From NCBI GenBank assembly GCA_016197405.1, contig JACPVR010000004.1, positions 310,001 to 374,000 on the forward strand: a stretch of 64,000 nucleotides of DNA, written 5' to 3'. A model generated the notes under the pieces. That model saw only the letters and a program-made list of their open reading frames with translations, was not told where the DNA came from and searched no databases. This document shows positions 1 to 8,806 of the stretch, piece after piece (position 1 is the stretch's first letter; each line of letters starts with the position of its first letter). A program made the position numbers and the translations under genes. The DNA is from Mycobacterium sp. Lineage in GTDB: Bacteria > Actinomycetota > Actinomycetes > Mycobacteriales > Mycobacteriaceae.

Positions 1-983
1 GCCAGCACCTGGACGATCGGGATTGCGGGCTCCCACTGGGGGCCGAACACCATCGCCACCAATTGCGGCGCGGCGGCGGCAACGAGCGCCATGGCAGGAA
101 GCGCCGCCATGGCCACGGCGCGGGTGGTGCGGGCCAGCTCGGCGCGCAGGGCGTCCAGATCGTGCGCGAGCCGGGAGAAGGCGGGGAAGAGCACTGTCGC
201 CACGGTGGACAGTGCCAGCTGCACCGGTAGCAGCAACAGGCGGTACGCCAGCCCGTAGAACGCCAGCGCCTGCGGTCCCTGGACACGGCCCACCAAGAGA
301 TTGTCGATATTGCGCGATAGTGAGTTGATCAGCAGCCCGGCGGCGAAGGCGCGCCCCGAGAACGCCGCGATGGCGCGCAACTGGCGCAGGTGCAGATTCG
401 GCCGCCACCCGGCGCCGAACATCAGCATGGCTGCCAGCAGCACGATGTCGGTGCCGACAACCTGCGCCACCACGGCCCAATATCCACCACCGGTGATCGC
501 CACGGAAACCCCGATGACGCCGCCGGCGAGGGCTGCGACGATGTCCGAGATTCCGATGGTGCGAAAGTCCATCTCCCTGATGAGCATCGCCCGCGGTGTG
601 ACGGTTGCGGCCCGCAGCACCAGACTCGGTGCGAAGACGATCAGGATCAACGTCAGTTCCGGGGTGCGCATGAACGACGCCCAGAACGGTGCGATGGCCA
701 GGGTCAAAGCGGTCAACGTGGCGCCGACGGCGAGATTGACCGAGACGACGACGCCCGGCATGTCCGGATCGACCTCCTTGCGCTGGATCAGCGCGCTGGA
801 GAAGCCCTGGTCCACCAGTAGGCCGATGATGCCGATATAGACCAGGGCCTGTGCGACGATGCCGAAGTCGTCAGGGCCGACGAGCCTGGCCAGCACGATG
901 GTGAACAGTGAGCGCGCCAATTCACGGCCCACAACCGAAATTCCGCTCCACCGCATACCCGCCGAGAGTGTCCGATCAGCCAT
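1..983 (-). CDS. Wzx-type polysaccharide flippase, 3' end outside window
   Basis: A partial protein of about 327 codons that runs off the left edge without a stop. It begins MADRTLSAGMRW and consists of successive hydrophobic membrane segments separated by short basic loops. It resembles the WzxC/RfbX branch of the MOP (MATE-like) superfamily, which flips undecaprenyl-linked oligosaccharide repeats across the inner membrane. The ATG at 983-981 has GGAGGT a few bases upstream and overlaps the end of the epimerase gene by 8 nt, so it is the last visible member of the minus-strand operon. The family assignment is from fold pattern and context. The substrate is unknown. Confidence 0.8.
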   Translation of the reverse strand, partial: MADRTLSAGMRWSGISVVGRELARSLFTIVLARLVGPDDFGIVAQALVYIGIIGLLVDQGFSSALIQRKEVDPDMPGVVVSVNLAVGATLTALTLAIAPFWASFMRTPELTLILIVFAPSLVLRAATVTPRAMLIREMDFRTIGISDIVAALAGGVIGVSVAITGGGYWAVVAQVVGTDIVLLAAMLMFGAGWRPNLHLRQLRAIAAFSGRAFAAGLLINSLSRNIDNLLVGRVQGPQALAFYGLAYRLLLLPVQLALSTVATVLFPAFSRLAHDLDALRAELARTTRAVAMAALPAMALVAAAAPQLVAMVFGPQWEPAIPIVQVL

Positions 984-1959
984 GTGCACCTCCGGTCCGC
1001 TCGGCGACGGTCCGCCCGCGGTAGTCGTCCTGATGAGCGAGGAACCATTCGTATGTCTGCACAATCCCTTGTCGCAGTGTGGTTTCAGCTGTCCACCCCA
1101 GGTTCTCCAGGCGTTTCACGTCGAGGAGTTTGCGTGGCGTCCCGTCCGGCTTGGAGTGATCCCAGCTGATCTGACCGCCGAACCCGACGATCTCGGCGAC
1201 CAACTGCGCCAACTCCGCGATGGCGATATCGGTGCCGGTTCCGATGTTGACCGGGGATTCCTGATCGTAGGTGTCGAGCAGGAAGTGGCACGCGTCGGCC
1301 AGATCGTCGACGTAGAGGAACTCCCGTCTGGGTGCACCGCTTCCCCAACAGGTCACCGACTCCGCGCCACGCCTGGCGGCATCATGGAAACGGCGTATCA
1401 ACGCCGGCAGAACGTGGCTGTCCGCCGGATCGAAGTTGTCGCCGGGCCCGTAGAGGTTGGATGGCATCACGGCGAAATAGGACAGCCCGTACTGCTTCCG
1501 GATCGCGGCGATCTGCGCGATGCCGGCGATCTTCGCGACGGCGTAAGCCTCGTTCGTCGGCTCCAGCGGACCTGTCATGAGGGCGTCTTCGCGGATCGGC
1601 TGATCGGCGAACTTCGGGTAGATGCAACTTGATCCGAGGAACAGGAAACGCGGTACGCCGGCGGCAACGGCGCTGTCGAGCAGATTGACCTGTACGCGTA
1701 GGTTGTCGGAGATGAACGTTGCCGGCCGGGTGGAGTTTGCGACGATACCGCCGACGCGTGCTGCTGCGGCGATCACCACGTCCGGCTGGACCTCCCGGAA
1801 GAAGTCCGCGGTCGCTCGCGCATCACGAAGGTCGAGTTCGGCCGAGCCTCGGCCCAGCAGGTTCGGGTAGCCGAGACCGGTGAAGTGCCGCCAGAGCGCC
1901 GATCCCACCAAACCTCGGTGTCCGGCGATGAAGATCCGCGATTGCGGTGTCAGTTGCAA
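976..1959 (-). CDS. GDP-L-fucose synthase-like epimerase/reductase
   Basis: A 327-aa extended SDR enzyme. The NADP-binding GHRGLVG motif lies at residues 13-19. The catalytic set of GDP-fucose synthases is present: S110 and C112 in GSSCIYP, then Y139 and K143 in YAVAK. The family converts GDP-4-keto-6-deoxymannose to GDP-L-fucose by 3,5-epimerisation and 4-reduction, so a fucose or related 6-deoxysugar is a likely repeat-unit component. The partner GDP-mannose 4,6-dehydratase is not in this window. The frame is open further upstream, but homology starts at TTG 1959, which has GGAGAGG upstream and lies 19 nt after the NadE-like gene. The neighbours are the NadE-like gene upstream and the flippase downstream. 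Confidence 0.85.
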   Translation of the reverse strand: MQLTPQSRIFIAGHRGLVGSALWRHFTGLGYPNLLGRGSAELDLRDARATADFFREVQPDVVIAAAARVGGIVANSTRPATFISDNLRVQVNLLDSAVAAGVPRFLFLGSSCIYPKFADQPIREDALMTGPLEPTNEAYAVAKIAGIAQIAAIRKQYGLSYFAVMPSNLYGPGDNFDPADSHVLPALIRRFHDAARRGAESVTCWGSGAPRREFLYVDDLADACHFLLDTYDQESPVNIGTGTDIAIAELAQLVAEIVGFGGQISWDHSKPDGTPRKLLDVKRLENLGWTAETTLRQGIVQTYEWFLAHQDDYRGRTVAERTGGAHG

Positions 1960-1978
1960 ACTCAGCCTCTCCGGTCGT

Positions 1979-2974
1979 TCAGTGCGTGATCTCGGGTACT
2001 TCGGCCGCCAGCACCGGTGCCAACTGCAGATACTCGGTGGTCTTACGCTTCTGCTCGATATCGCGGAAGACCCGCTTGACCTGCTCATCGTCGAGCCCGG
2101 TGGCGGCCGCGATATCGGGGATCGGGACACCGTTGTTCAAGCCGAAAAGGCACAGATCCATGCGCGCATAGGGCAGTGAGAAGTAGAACTCTTCCTGGGA
2201 TTGCGGCATCGAGTACGTGTCGGTCGTCGACGGACGGACCCGGATCTGCTCGGGGACGCCCAGATGCTCGGCAAGTGCATAGACCTGCGACTTATACAGG
2301 TGGGCAATGGGTTTGACATCCGCGGAGCCGTCACCGAGCTTGACAAAGAACCCTTGATCGTATTCGAGTCTGTTGGGCGTGCCGGAGACGACGTAGTTCA
2401 GCCGGTCTGCGTGGTAGTACTCGAGCATCTTGCGGGCGCGTTGCTTGAAGTTGGTCGCCGCCACGATCCCGAGGTAGGACTCGGTGCTCAACCGGTGGGT
2501 CGACTGACTGCCGTCCGGGGCCAGCACCACCACCGAGTACAACCGGAAACTGTCCGAGTCGACCACACTGGGCAGGATGATCTTCGACCTGTACCCCGGC
2601 CCGTAATCGGGATACACCATGCGAATGGCATCATCGCGACGCTGGTAGCACCCAGCCGCCTCCAGAATCGGCGAGATGTCCTCGAGTTTGGACTCGATGC
2701 CCAGGGAGTCCGCCAGGAGCTGGCTGTAATCGATGGTATCGGCGGATGATTCGCGCTCGGGCATGTGCAGTCCGAAGACCCTGTCCTTGCCGATGGCCTG
2801 GACGCACAACGCGGCAACGACGCTGGAATCGATCCCGCCGGACAACGCCACCACGACACCACGTCGCTTGGTCCGGCTGAGGTATTCGGTCAGACTCTTG
2901 GTTATTCGATCGACTTCGAACTCGGCGTCGATCGCCAGGCTGTCCGGACCGAAAGATCCCGTCGACTCAATCAT
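1979..2974 (-). CDS. NadE-like ATP-dependent amidase/NAD synthase-family protein
   Basis: 331 aa, NAD+ synthetase family (adenine nucleotide alpha-hydrolase fold). The PP-loop SGGIDSS is at residues 45-51. The conserved NH3-dependent NadE block is present: GTPNRLEYDQGFF followed by KLGDGSADVKPI. NadE adenylates a carboxylate and transfers ammonia to it. The protein is longer than typical NH3-dependent NadE (about 270 aa) and carries a middle insertion. It overlaps the 3' end of the AsnB-like gene by 8 nt inside a polysaccharide operon. A housekeeping NAD role is possible, but the context suggests amidation of a sugar carboxylate or acyl group. That is inference. Confidence 0.75.
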   Translation of the reverse strand: MIESTGSFGPDSLAIDAEFEVDRITKSLTEYLSRTKRRGVVVALSGGIDSSVVAALCVQAIGKDRVFGLHMPERESSADTIDYSQLLADSLGIESKLEDISPILEAAGCYQRRDDAIRMVYPDYGPGYRSKIILPSVVDSDSFRLYSVVVLAPDGSQSTHRLSTESYLGIVAATNFKQRARKMLEYYHADRLNYVVSGTPNRLEYDQGFFVKLGDGSADVKPIAHLYKSQVYALAEHLGVPEQIRVRPSTTDTYSMPQSQEEFYFSLPYARMDLCLFGLNNGVPIPDIAAATGLDDEQVKRVFRDIEQKRKTTEYLQLAPVLAAEVPEITH

Positions 2975-4967
2975 TGTTCATTCCCCTCGTTGTAACCAGA
3001 TCAACTGCAACCGTCGGTTCGGCCAGCTTGCGTTCTGTTGCGGCCCATTCGCTTTCGGCGATGAAACACTCGTGGGTGAGCTGCGTCGAGACGACGGCCA
3101 GCACCCGCATGTTGTCGGTATTGCTCATCTTCAGGCCGCCGGACCGAGCGCATTTCGAGAACAGTCCCGCCACCAGCTTCGGGTCGAAAACCCCGGCGGC
3201 CTCGATGGCGCGGGACGAGGTGACCTCATCGAACCATTCGGGTCGGTCGCAGGTGAAGAAGCTCGCTGCATCGGGGGCACGGTACGGCTGCTTGGGGCGT
3301 CGCAGGATCTCCTGCGGGATCAGGTCTGCGAACGCCCGCTTCAACAGATGCTTCTCATCGAGCCCGAAGAGCTTCTGCCAGGCCGGAAGCCGGTTCGCCA
3401 ACTCGATGACCTCTCGATCGAGGAAGGGAAAGCGGCCCTCCACCGAGTTCGCCATCAGCATCCGATCACCCTGTGACGAAAGGATGTAACCGGCCAGCAG
3501 CGTCGTCATCTCCAGCCACTGTGCGCGACTGAGCGGATCCCAGTCCACGTGTTCTGCCGGTAGCGTCGACGCGATATCGCCGGCCTCGGCCTTGGCGGTG
3601 CGGTCGCGCATATCGGCCGAGAACAGCATCTTGACCGCTGCTGTCGAATCCCAGCGTGGACGATGGGAGAACGCCGGATCGCCGGTGTCGAGGCTCCGGC
3701 CGAAGAAACTGCGGGCGAATGCCGGTGCATTGGCCGGTGAACGTTCCATCCACGGATAGAGCAGTTCCAGCGCCCTGGCGCGCTTCGCCGACTCGGGGTC
3801 GCGCGCCCAGAACATCCGCACCCGCGCCTCACGGAAGATGTCGTAGCCGGCCAGCATCTCGTCGGCGCCCTCGCCGGTCACCACCACCTTGAAGCCGTGC
3901 TCCGACACCAACTTCGACAACAGGAACATCGGAGCAGGACCTGCCCGGACGATGGGGGTCTCGGTATGCCGCATGACCTCGGGGAAGACGTTCACGATGT
4001 CCGACGGCCGAACGACGATGTCTTCGTGCTGCGTACCCAGAATCTTCGACATGCGGTTCTGGTAGGCGCCCTCGTCGTATTCACGATCGGCGAAGCGCAG
4101 CGAGAACGTGTGCAAGGACGCATCGGTGTAGCGCGAGATCACCGCCGCCGTGATCGACGAGTCGAGACCACCGGAAAGATAAGCCCCGACCGGTACGTCG
4201 CTGCGTAGGAAACGAAGTCGAGTGGCCTCGATGATTCGCTCGCGCAACTGCGCGGTGTTCTCGACGGGATCGAGCTCGGGCTCCGCCCCCCGCTCGGGGA
4301 ACGCGATCCGCCAGTACGGCGCGGACCGGAATCCGCGGCGGTCGAGTACCGCGTAATGACCCGGGGGAAGCTGCTCGATACCGCTGAACACCGTACGGGG
4401 TGCGACCGTGGACCAATAGCTGAACGTCTCGTCGAGGCCCGCGGGATCGAAGGCTCGTTCCACATCTCGGTCCGCGAACAGGGCTTTGGCCTCCGAAGCG
4501 AACAGGAAGCGGTCCTGTACGCGGGTGAAGAACAAGGGCCGAACGCCCATCCGGTCGCGGCAGAGTACGAGCCGCTGCTCGCGGCTGTCCCACAGTGCCA
4601 GAGCCCATTGGCCGTTGAAGCGGTCGAAGCAGTCCACGCCCCATTGCTCCCACGCGTGGACGATGACCTCGGTGTCACTGGCGGTGCGGAAGCGGTGACC
4701 GAGATCGCGTAGCTGGGCCGCGAGTTCGACGTAGTTGAAGATCTCGCCGTTGAAGGTGACCCACAGCGTTCCGTCTTCATTGCACAGCGGCTGCGCACCA
4801 CCGGCGGTGTCGATGATCGCCAGCCGGGTGTGCCCCAGTGCGGCGTGCTCGTCACGGTAATAACCGTGGCCGTCGGGTCCGCGGTGACCCAGCCGCCCCA
4901 TCATCTTGTCGAGCAGGCTCAGCTCCGGGGGAGTGCCGTCGGTGACGACACCGCAGATGCCGCACAT
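2967..4967 (-). CDS. Asparagine synthetase (glutamine-hydrolysing)-like amidotransferase
   Basis: 666 aa with the complete AsnB architecture. The N-terminal class II glutaminase has nucleophile Cys2 (MCGICG), R48 and the FNGEIFN and SDTE glutamine-binding motifs. The C-terminal synthetase has the ATP pyrophosphatase loop SGGLDSS at 265-271. The family hydrolyses glutamine and transfers NH3 to an AMP-activated carboxylate. Homologues in surface-polysaccharide clusters often modify sugars or acyl groups and do not make free asparagine. The start ATG 4967 overlaps the stop of the ACP-like gene (TGATG), indicating translational coupling. All catalytic motifs look intact. Confidence 0.85.
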   Translation of the reverse strand: MCGICGVVTDGTPPELSLLDKMMGRLGHRGPDGHGYYRDEHAALGHTRLAIIDTAGGAQPLCNEDGTLWVTFNGEIFNYVELAAQLRDLGHRFRTASDTEVIVHAWEQWGVDCFDRFNGQWALALWDSREQRLVLCRDRMGVRPLFFTRVQDRFLFASEAKALFADRDVERAFDPAGLDETFSYWSTVAPRTVFSGIEQLPPGHYAVLDRRGFRSAPYWRIAFPERGAEPELDPVENTAQLRERIIEATRLRFLRSDVPVGAYLSGGLDSSITAAVISRYTDASLHTFSLRFADREYDEGAYQNRMSKILGTQHEDIVVRPSDIVNVFPEVMRHTETPIVRAGPAPMFLLSKLVSEHGFKVVVTGEGADEMLAGYDIFREARVRMFWARDPESAKRARALELLYPWMERSPANAPAFARSFFGRSLDTGDPAFSHRPRWDSTAAVKMLFSADMRDRTAKAEAGDIASTLPAEHVDWDPLSRAQWLEMTTLLAGYILSSQGDRMLMANSVEGRFPFLDREVIELANRLPAWQKLFGLDEKHLLKRAFADLIPQEILRRPKQPYRAPDAASFFTCDRPEWFDEVTSSRAIEAAGVFDPKLVAGLFSKCARSGGLKMSNTDNMRVLAVVSTQLTHECFIAESEWAATERKLAEPTVAVDLVTTRGMNND

Positions 4968-5185
4968 CAGTACCTACCCGGTTCACGGTCGAGCAGCCCG
5001 GAGACGGCCACCGGATCGCTGAGCACCGTGGGGTCGATATCGCTGTCCGACAGGCGAATACCGAAGACATCCTCAAGCATGAGCGCAGCCTTGACGGCCT
5101 CCAGCGCGGTTTCGGCGCGTGGATCGGTCAGTGCCGCGAAATCCGCGAGCACCTCGTCGGCCTGCTCACGATTCATCGGCGCCAC
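4967..5185 (-). CDS. ACP-like small protein lacking the phosphopantetheine serine
   Basis: A 72-aa acidic helical protein. Its second half reads like helix II-III of an acyl carrier protein (ALMLEDVFGIRLSDSDI). Aligned on the FGI motif, the position of the usual DSL serine is Ala27 (TAL), so it should not carry a 4'-phosphopantetheine arm unless the alignment is wrong. It sits between an AcpS-like gene, which it overlaps, and the AsnB-like gene, to which it is coupled by TGATG. A second in-frame ATG at 5176 may be the true start. It could be a degenerate ACP, a scaffold or a partner for the amidotransferase. The gene is convincing from its coupling, but the function is unknown. Confidence 0.65.
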   Translation of the reverse strand: MAPMNREQADEVLADFAALTDPRAETALEAVKAALMLEDVFGIRLSDSDIDPTVLSDPVAVSGLLDREPGRY

Positions 5186-5576
5186 AACCTGGCGTCGATG
5201 GGCTGGTCATGGCGACCGCGGTCGCGTAGTCCTCGCAGTGCGACATGGAGATGACGATGTCTGCGAGGCCGTTCCGCAGGGCGGTCGCCAGCACGGACCC
5301 GGAGAGTTCGACCGTCGGCGCGCCCGTCGAAGTGCTGACGATCTCGATCGACAACCAGGGCAACGGGCCGTCCCAGCGCCCCGGTATCACCTTGGCCACG
5401 GCCTCCTTGGCCGCGAATCGTGCCGCGAAATGCCTGCTCGGCACGGCCTTGGCAGTGCAATAGGCGATCTCACCCTCGGTGAACCACCGTTGTAGGAAAC
5501 GGTGCCCGTGCGCACGGATGAGCCTGTCGATCCGCGCCACCGGAACGATGTCGATACCTGGCTGCCCGGGAGTCAT
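5166..5576 (-). CDS. Holo-ACP synthase-like 4'-phosphopantetheinyl transferase
   Basis: 136 aa, AcpS family. The Mg-binding Asp is D9 in GIDIV and the second signature RFAAKEAVAK contains K57 and E58. The typical SMSHCEDYATA strand is also present. The family moves the 4'-phosphopantetheine of CoA onto the serine of ACPs. It is a cluster-specific copy, because the housekeeping AcpS of mycobacteria normally lies elsewhere (known of the genus, not seen here). It begins right after the SGNH gene and overlaps the ACP-like gene. The plausible substrate is the ACP at 10554-10820, which has the serine, because the overlapping ACP-like protein lacks it. Confidence 0.82.
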   Translation of the reverse strand: MTPGQPGIDIVPVARIDRLIRAHGHRFLQRWFTEGEIAYCTAKAVPSRHFAARFAAKEAVAKVIPGRWDGPLPWLSIEIVSTSTGAPTVELSGSVLATALRNGLADIVISMSHCEDYATAVAMTSPSTPGCGADES

Positions 5577-5579
5577 CGC

Positions 5580-6458
5580 TTATCGTCCGCCGGCGTCGGC
5601 GATTGCCTGCAGGAAGGCGGTGGCCGCGATCTCCGACCCCGCCGCGTTCAGGTGTCCCATATCGGATGCGTAGCCGGGTTGCAGTGCGTAATAGGGCTGG
5701 TCGCGATAGCGCAGTTGCGTGCGTTCCCCGCTGGGTGCAGTCGACTCGACGGCAGCGAGGTCGAACAGATGCCTGTCGCCGTACTCGGCGCGTAACAGTT
5801 CGTTGTAGCGCTCGCGGGCCACATTCTCACCCTGGCCGTAACTATCGTCACCGCCGAGCATGATCTTGATGCGATTCTTGATGCTCGAGTCGGTGGTGAG
5901 GGGCATCGTGACGTGCACGAAAGTCACGCCGGGATAGTCCCGTTCGAGTGCGGAAATGGTGTCCCGGTAGGCCGCGAACAACGCGTCGACATCGGTCCTG
6001 CTGTTGATGTCGATGAAGCAGAACTTCATCAAGGCCACATCGATCCGCTCGGCGAGTCCGCCTCGCAGGGTGTCCGCGAAGTCCTGGATCTTCAGTAGGG
6101 GATTGCCGTTCTCGCCGATGAACGCGTGCGAGATGAATCCACCCTCCGGGCCGGGGGTGGTGGCGTTCTCCTCGATGGGCGGCGCGGTGATACCGCTGCG
6201 CTGGTAGACCGCGGACACACCGTCGAGGATGTTCTCACCGACGGACTGGTGTCCGAAGAACACCCTGGTGCGCTGCACGGCGAACAGTTGCTCACGGTCG
6301 GCTGTGGAAACCACATTGCCGGGTACCGACATCGGCTTCTCCCTCCACACGTCGTCGAATAGTGTTGCGGCGACCAGCAGGAGCGCGATCACTGCACCGG
6401 GTATGCCCCACATCAACAGCGGCCTTCGGCGCAGCTTCTCGTCAGGTCGTGACGTCAT
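5580..6458 (-). CDS. Membrane-anchored SGNH-type hydrolase/transferase
   Basis: 292 aa. A basic N-terminus and one hydrophobic segment (about residues 15-33) suggest type II anchoring with the catalytic domain outside. The nucleophile block is atypical, FFGHQSVGEN with S72, and the C-terminal block is DMGHLNAAG with D266 and H269, the usual SGNH Asp/His pair. SGNH enzymes in polysaccharide loci usually add or remove ester-linked acyl groups. The start ATG 6458 has a good site (GGAGAAG). It lies between the acyl-AMP ligase and AcpS genes, which fits a role in acyl decoration. Substrate is unknown. Confidence 0.7.
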   Translation of the reverse strand: MTSRPDEKLRRRPLLMWGIPGAVIALLLVAATLFDDVWREKPMSVPGNVVSTADREQLFAVQRTRVFFGHQSVGENILDGVSAVYQRSGITAPPIEENATTPGPEGGFISHAFIGENGNPLLKIQDFADTLRGGLAERIDVALMKFCFIDINSRTDVDALFAAYRDTISALERDYPGVTFVHVTMPLTTDSSIKNRIKIMLGGDDSYGQGENVARERYNELLRAEYGDRHLFDLAAVESTAPSGERTQLRYRDQPYYALQPGYASDMGHLNAAGSEIAATAFLQAIADAGGR

Positions 6459-6479
6459 CTACTTCTCCTTTCGTTCTGA

Positions 6480-7964
6480 TCAACCGGAAACCGACTGTGC
6501 CGCAGCAAGAACGCGAAGGGCGGCCTTCGATATCTTGCCGCTCGCGTTCAGCGGCATGCTGTCGATGACGAGCACCGACTGCGGGACCATGTGCTTGGGC
6601 AATCGGCTGCGGCACGCCGCCGCCACGGCCTCGGTCGTGATGTCGCTGCCCGGGGCCACGGTGACGAAAAGCACGATGGCTTCACCTGCCTCGTCATCGG
6701 GCACACCTATTGCCGCGGCGGACACCAGCTCGGTACTCTGCAGCGCTGCGGCCTCGACTTCCTGGCTGGAAACCCGGTAGCCCCACGATTTTATGAAGTC
6801 GTCGAGACGGTCCACGATGAAGATGTAGCCCTCCTCGTCGACGACCGCGACATCACCGGTGCGAAGACCGTGTGGGGTGAACTTCGCCGATGTTCCTTCG
6901 GGGTCCTGGAAGTACCCAGGGGAGATGCTCGCGCCGCGAGCGTAGATCTCGCCCTTCGTTCCGACCGGAACCGGCTCGAAATCGGGTCCGAGAACCTGCA
7001 ATTGGACTCCGGGGATACCCTTCCCGATCGATCCCAGCTTGCTGCCGAGCATCGCCGGGGGAAGATAGGACAAGCGTGCGGTCGCCTCGGTCTGGCCGTA
7101 CATGACATACAGTTCGGCGTCCGGCTTGGCGGCAACTAGTTCGCCGATCATGACCGGCGGCAATTTTCCGCCGGCCTGCTGAATTTTCCGCAGTGACGGC
7201 AGCGGCCGGCGCGCGAAGCTCGTCGCCCTGAGCAGCAGTTGAAACGACGAGGGCACCCCGGCGAAGACCGTGCATTCCTGCTCTTCGAGCATCTTGGCCG
7301 CGGTCTCCGGGAACGCGAAAGAACCGCAAAGCACGACTCGGGCACCCATGCGTAGGTGGGTGTGCAACAGGGATGCGCCGTAGCAGTAGAAGAACGGCAG
7401 AATGACGAGAACCCGGTCGGTGCGACGCAGACCCAGATAGCTCACGATCGAATCAGTGTTTGCTTCGATGTTGCGGTGCGTCACGCGGACAGCCTTGGGG
7501 GTTCCGGTCGTCCCGGAGGTGAACATCAGCACGGCGTCCGAGTCCGGGTCTGTCCTGGATTCCGGCCACAGTGGCTCTTGCCCGGAATCCAGGATGCCGT
7601 CGGTGATCACGATGGCGGAACCTACTGCCGCGGAGTGGCGTTGCAGGTAACGGCGGTCCACCAGCGCCACCGAACAGTCGACGGCGTCGATGCAGCGGCG
7701 AATATCTTCGGCGCCGGCCTTGTCCGATAGCGGAACCGCCACCAGGCCGAGCTTCGTCACGGCCAGATAGGCGACCACCCAGAAGAACGAGTTCGGGCCG
7801 AGTATCGCGACCCGGGAACCGGCCGGTAGTCGGTAGCCGGCCAGCGCACCCGCCACAATCGCAGCGGCCGAGCGCAATTCGGCGTAGGTATAGCGATTCT
7901 GACCGTCTATGACGGCGATGTCGTCGTCGATGCCCTCACTCGTGAGGTAGTCACCCGCGTTCAA
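6480..7964 (-). CDS. Acyl/aryl-AMP ligase (ANL superfamily)
   Basis: 494 aa adenylating enzyme. Visible motifs are TSGTTGTPKAV (149-159, phosphate loop), MYGQTEATA, RTGDVAVVDEEGY, the hinge D in VDRLDDFIKSWGYRV, and GKISKAAL carrying the C-terminal catalytic lysine. It activates a carboxylic acid as acyl-AMP for transfer to CoA or a carrier protein. With an ACP, AcpS and acyltransferases nearby, it probably loads an acyl group destined for the polysaccharide. The start is TTG 7964 with GGGGAGGA close upstream, and no better ATG precedes the homology. The acyl substrate cannot be read from sequence. Confidence 0.85.
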   Translation of the reverse strand: MNAGDYLTSEGIDDDIAVIDGQNRYTYAELRSAAAIVAGALAGYRLPAGSRVAILGPNSFFWVVAYLAVTKLGLVAVPLSDKAGAEDIRRCIDAVDCSVALVDRRYLQRHSAAVGSAIVITDGILDSGQEPLWPESRTDPDSDAVLMFTSGTTGTPKAVRVTHRNIEANTDSIVSYLGLRRTDRVLVILPFFYCYGASLLHTHLRMGARVVLCGSFAFPETAAKMLEEQECTVFAGVPSSFQLLLRATSFARRPLPSLRKIQQAGGKLPPVMIGELVAAKPDAELYVMYGQTEATARLSYLPPAMLGSKLGSIGKGIPGVQLQVLGPDFEPVPVGTKGEIYARGASISPGYFQDPEGTSAKFTPHGLRTGDVAVVDEEGYIFIVDRLDDFIKSWGYRVSSQEVEAAALQSTELVSAAAIGVPDDEAGEAIVLFVTVAPGSDITTEAVAAACRSRLPKHMVPQSVLVIDSMPLNASGKISKAALRVLAAAQSVSG

Positions 7965-8015
7965 TGGTCCTCCCCGGAGGAGGCGCGGGTGTGCCGTGAC
8001 GGGGCAGGCGCCCGC

Positions 8016-8801
8016 CTACCCCTGGTCATCGGTCCACTTGGTGAAGAAGCTGTCGGGATTGACCGCGTAGCGCACCGTTACCTTCGGGACGTGGGCGATG
8101 CGCCCGCGACGGCTGAGCCGCCACACGTATTCCCAGTCCTCGCGGGGAAAATACTTGTTGGGGCGGGGCAGCACGCTGAACCCGCAGTTGGCGGTCCGCC
8201 GCACAACGATGCTGTTGGTGTCGACGTAGGGGTCCCAGCGGAGCTTCTGCCGGTCGAATGTCTCGCCGAGCACGTCGAGTTGGGTGCCATCCGGCCAGAG
8301 CCGTCGTATCGAGGTATAGACGGCATCGAGGGTTCGATCTTCGGCGAGGGCTTCGACCGCCGTCTCGAGATGGTCCTCGGTCCAGGTGTTGTCGTCGTCG
8401 AGGAATGCGATGAGGTCCGAGTCGGCAAGTGCCATACCGACATTGCGCACCACTCCGGCCGTCGCGGAGTTCCGGCTGAGCGATACGGCTGTCAGCCGGG
8501 GGTCGTCGGGGAGCTCGGGCAGCCCCGCGCCGTCGTCGACGACGACCACTGCCAGGTCTCCATAGCTCTGGCCGAGTGCGCTGTCCACCGCGGCCAGGAG
8601 CTCCTGCGGACGCCGGTAGGTGGGTATGACGACGCAGACACTGGCCTGTGGGCGAGAGCCGTCGAGTCCGCGTCGGAGGCGCTGGACCTCAGCGGTCTGG
8701 AACGCCCGGTTGCGCCGTTCGCCGCCGGCGCCCACTATGCGATTCCGCGCCTCGTAGATGGGGCATCGCCACGACCGCAGCAGTCGCTTCGCCGGGATCA
8801 T
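8016..8801 (-). CDS. Family 2 glycosyltransferase
   Basis: 261 aa GT-A fold enzyme. The nucleotide-sugar domain opens with VCVVIPTYRRPQEL and the metal-binding DDD is in LIAFLDDDNTW. The acidic EDWEYVWRL near the C-terminus fits the catalytic-base region. It probably adds one sugar to the lipid-linked repeat on the cytoplasmic side. I chose ATG 8801, 5 nt after the stop of the upstream acyltransferase gene. The frame extends further into that gene but the extra residues look spurious. The next gene in the operon, the AMP ligase, follows after about 50 nt. Confidence 0.82.
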   Translation of the reverse strand: MIPAKRLLRSWRCPIYEARNRIVGAGGERRNRAFQTAEVQRLRRGLDGSRPQASVCVVIPTYRRPQELLAAVDSALGQSYGDLAVVVVDDGAGLPELPDDPRLTAVSLSRNSATAGVVRNVGMALADSDLIAFLDDDNTWTEDHLETAVEALAEDRTLDAVYTSIRRLWPDGTQLDVLGETFDRQKLRWDPYVDTNSIVVRRTANCGFSVLPRPNKYFPREDWEYVWRLSRRGRIAHVPKVTVRYAVNPDSFFTKWTDDQG

Positions 8802-8806
8802 CGCCG

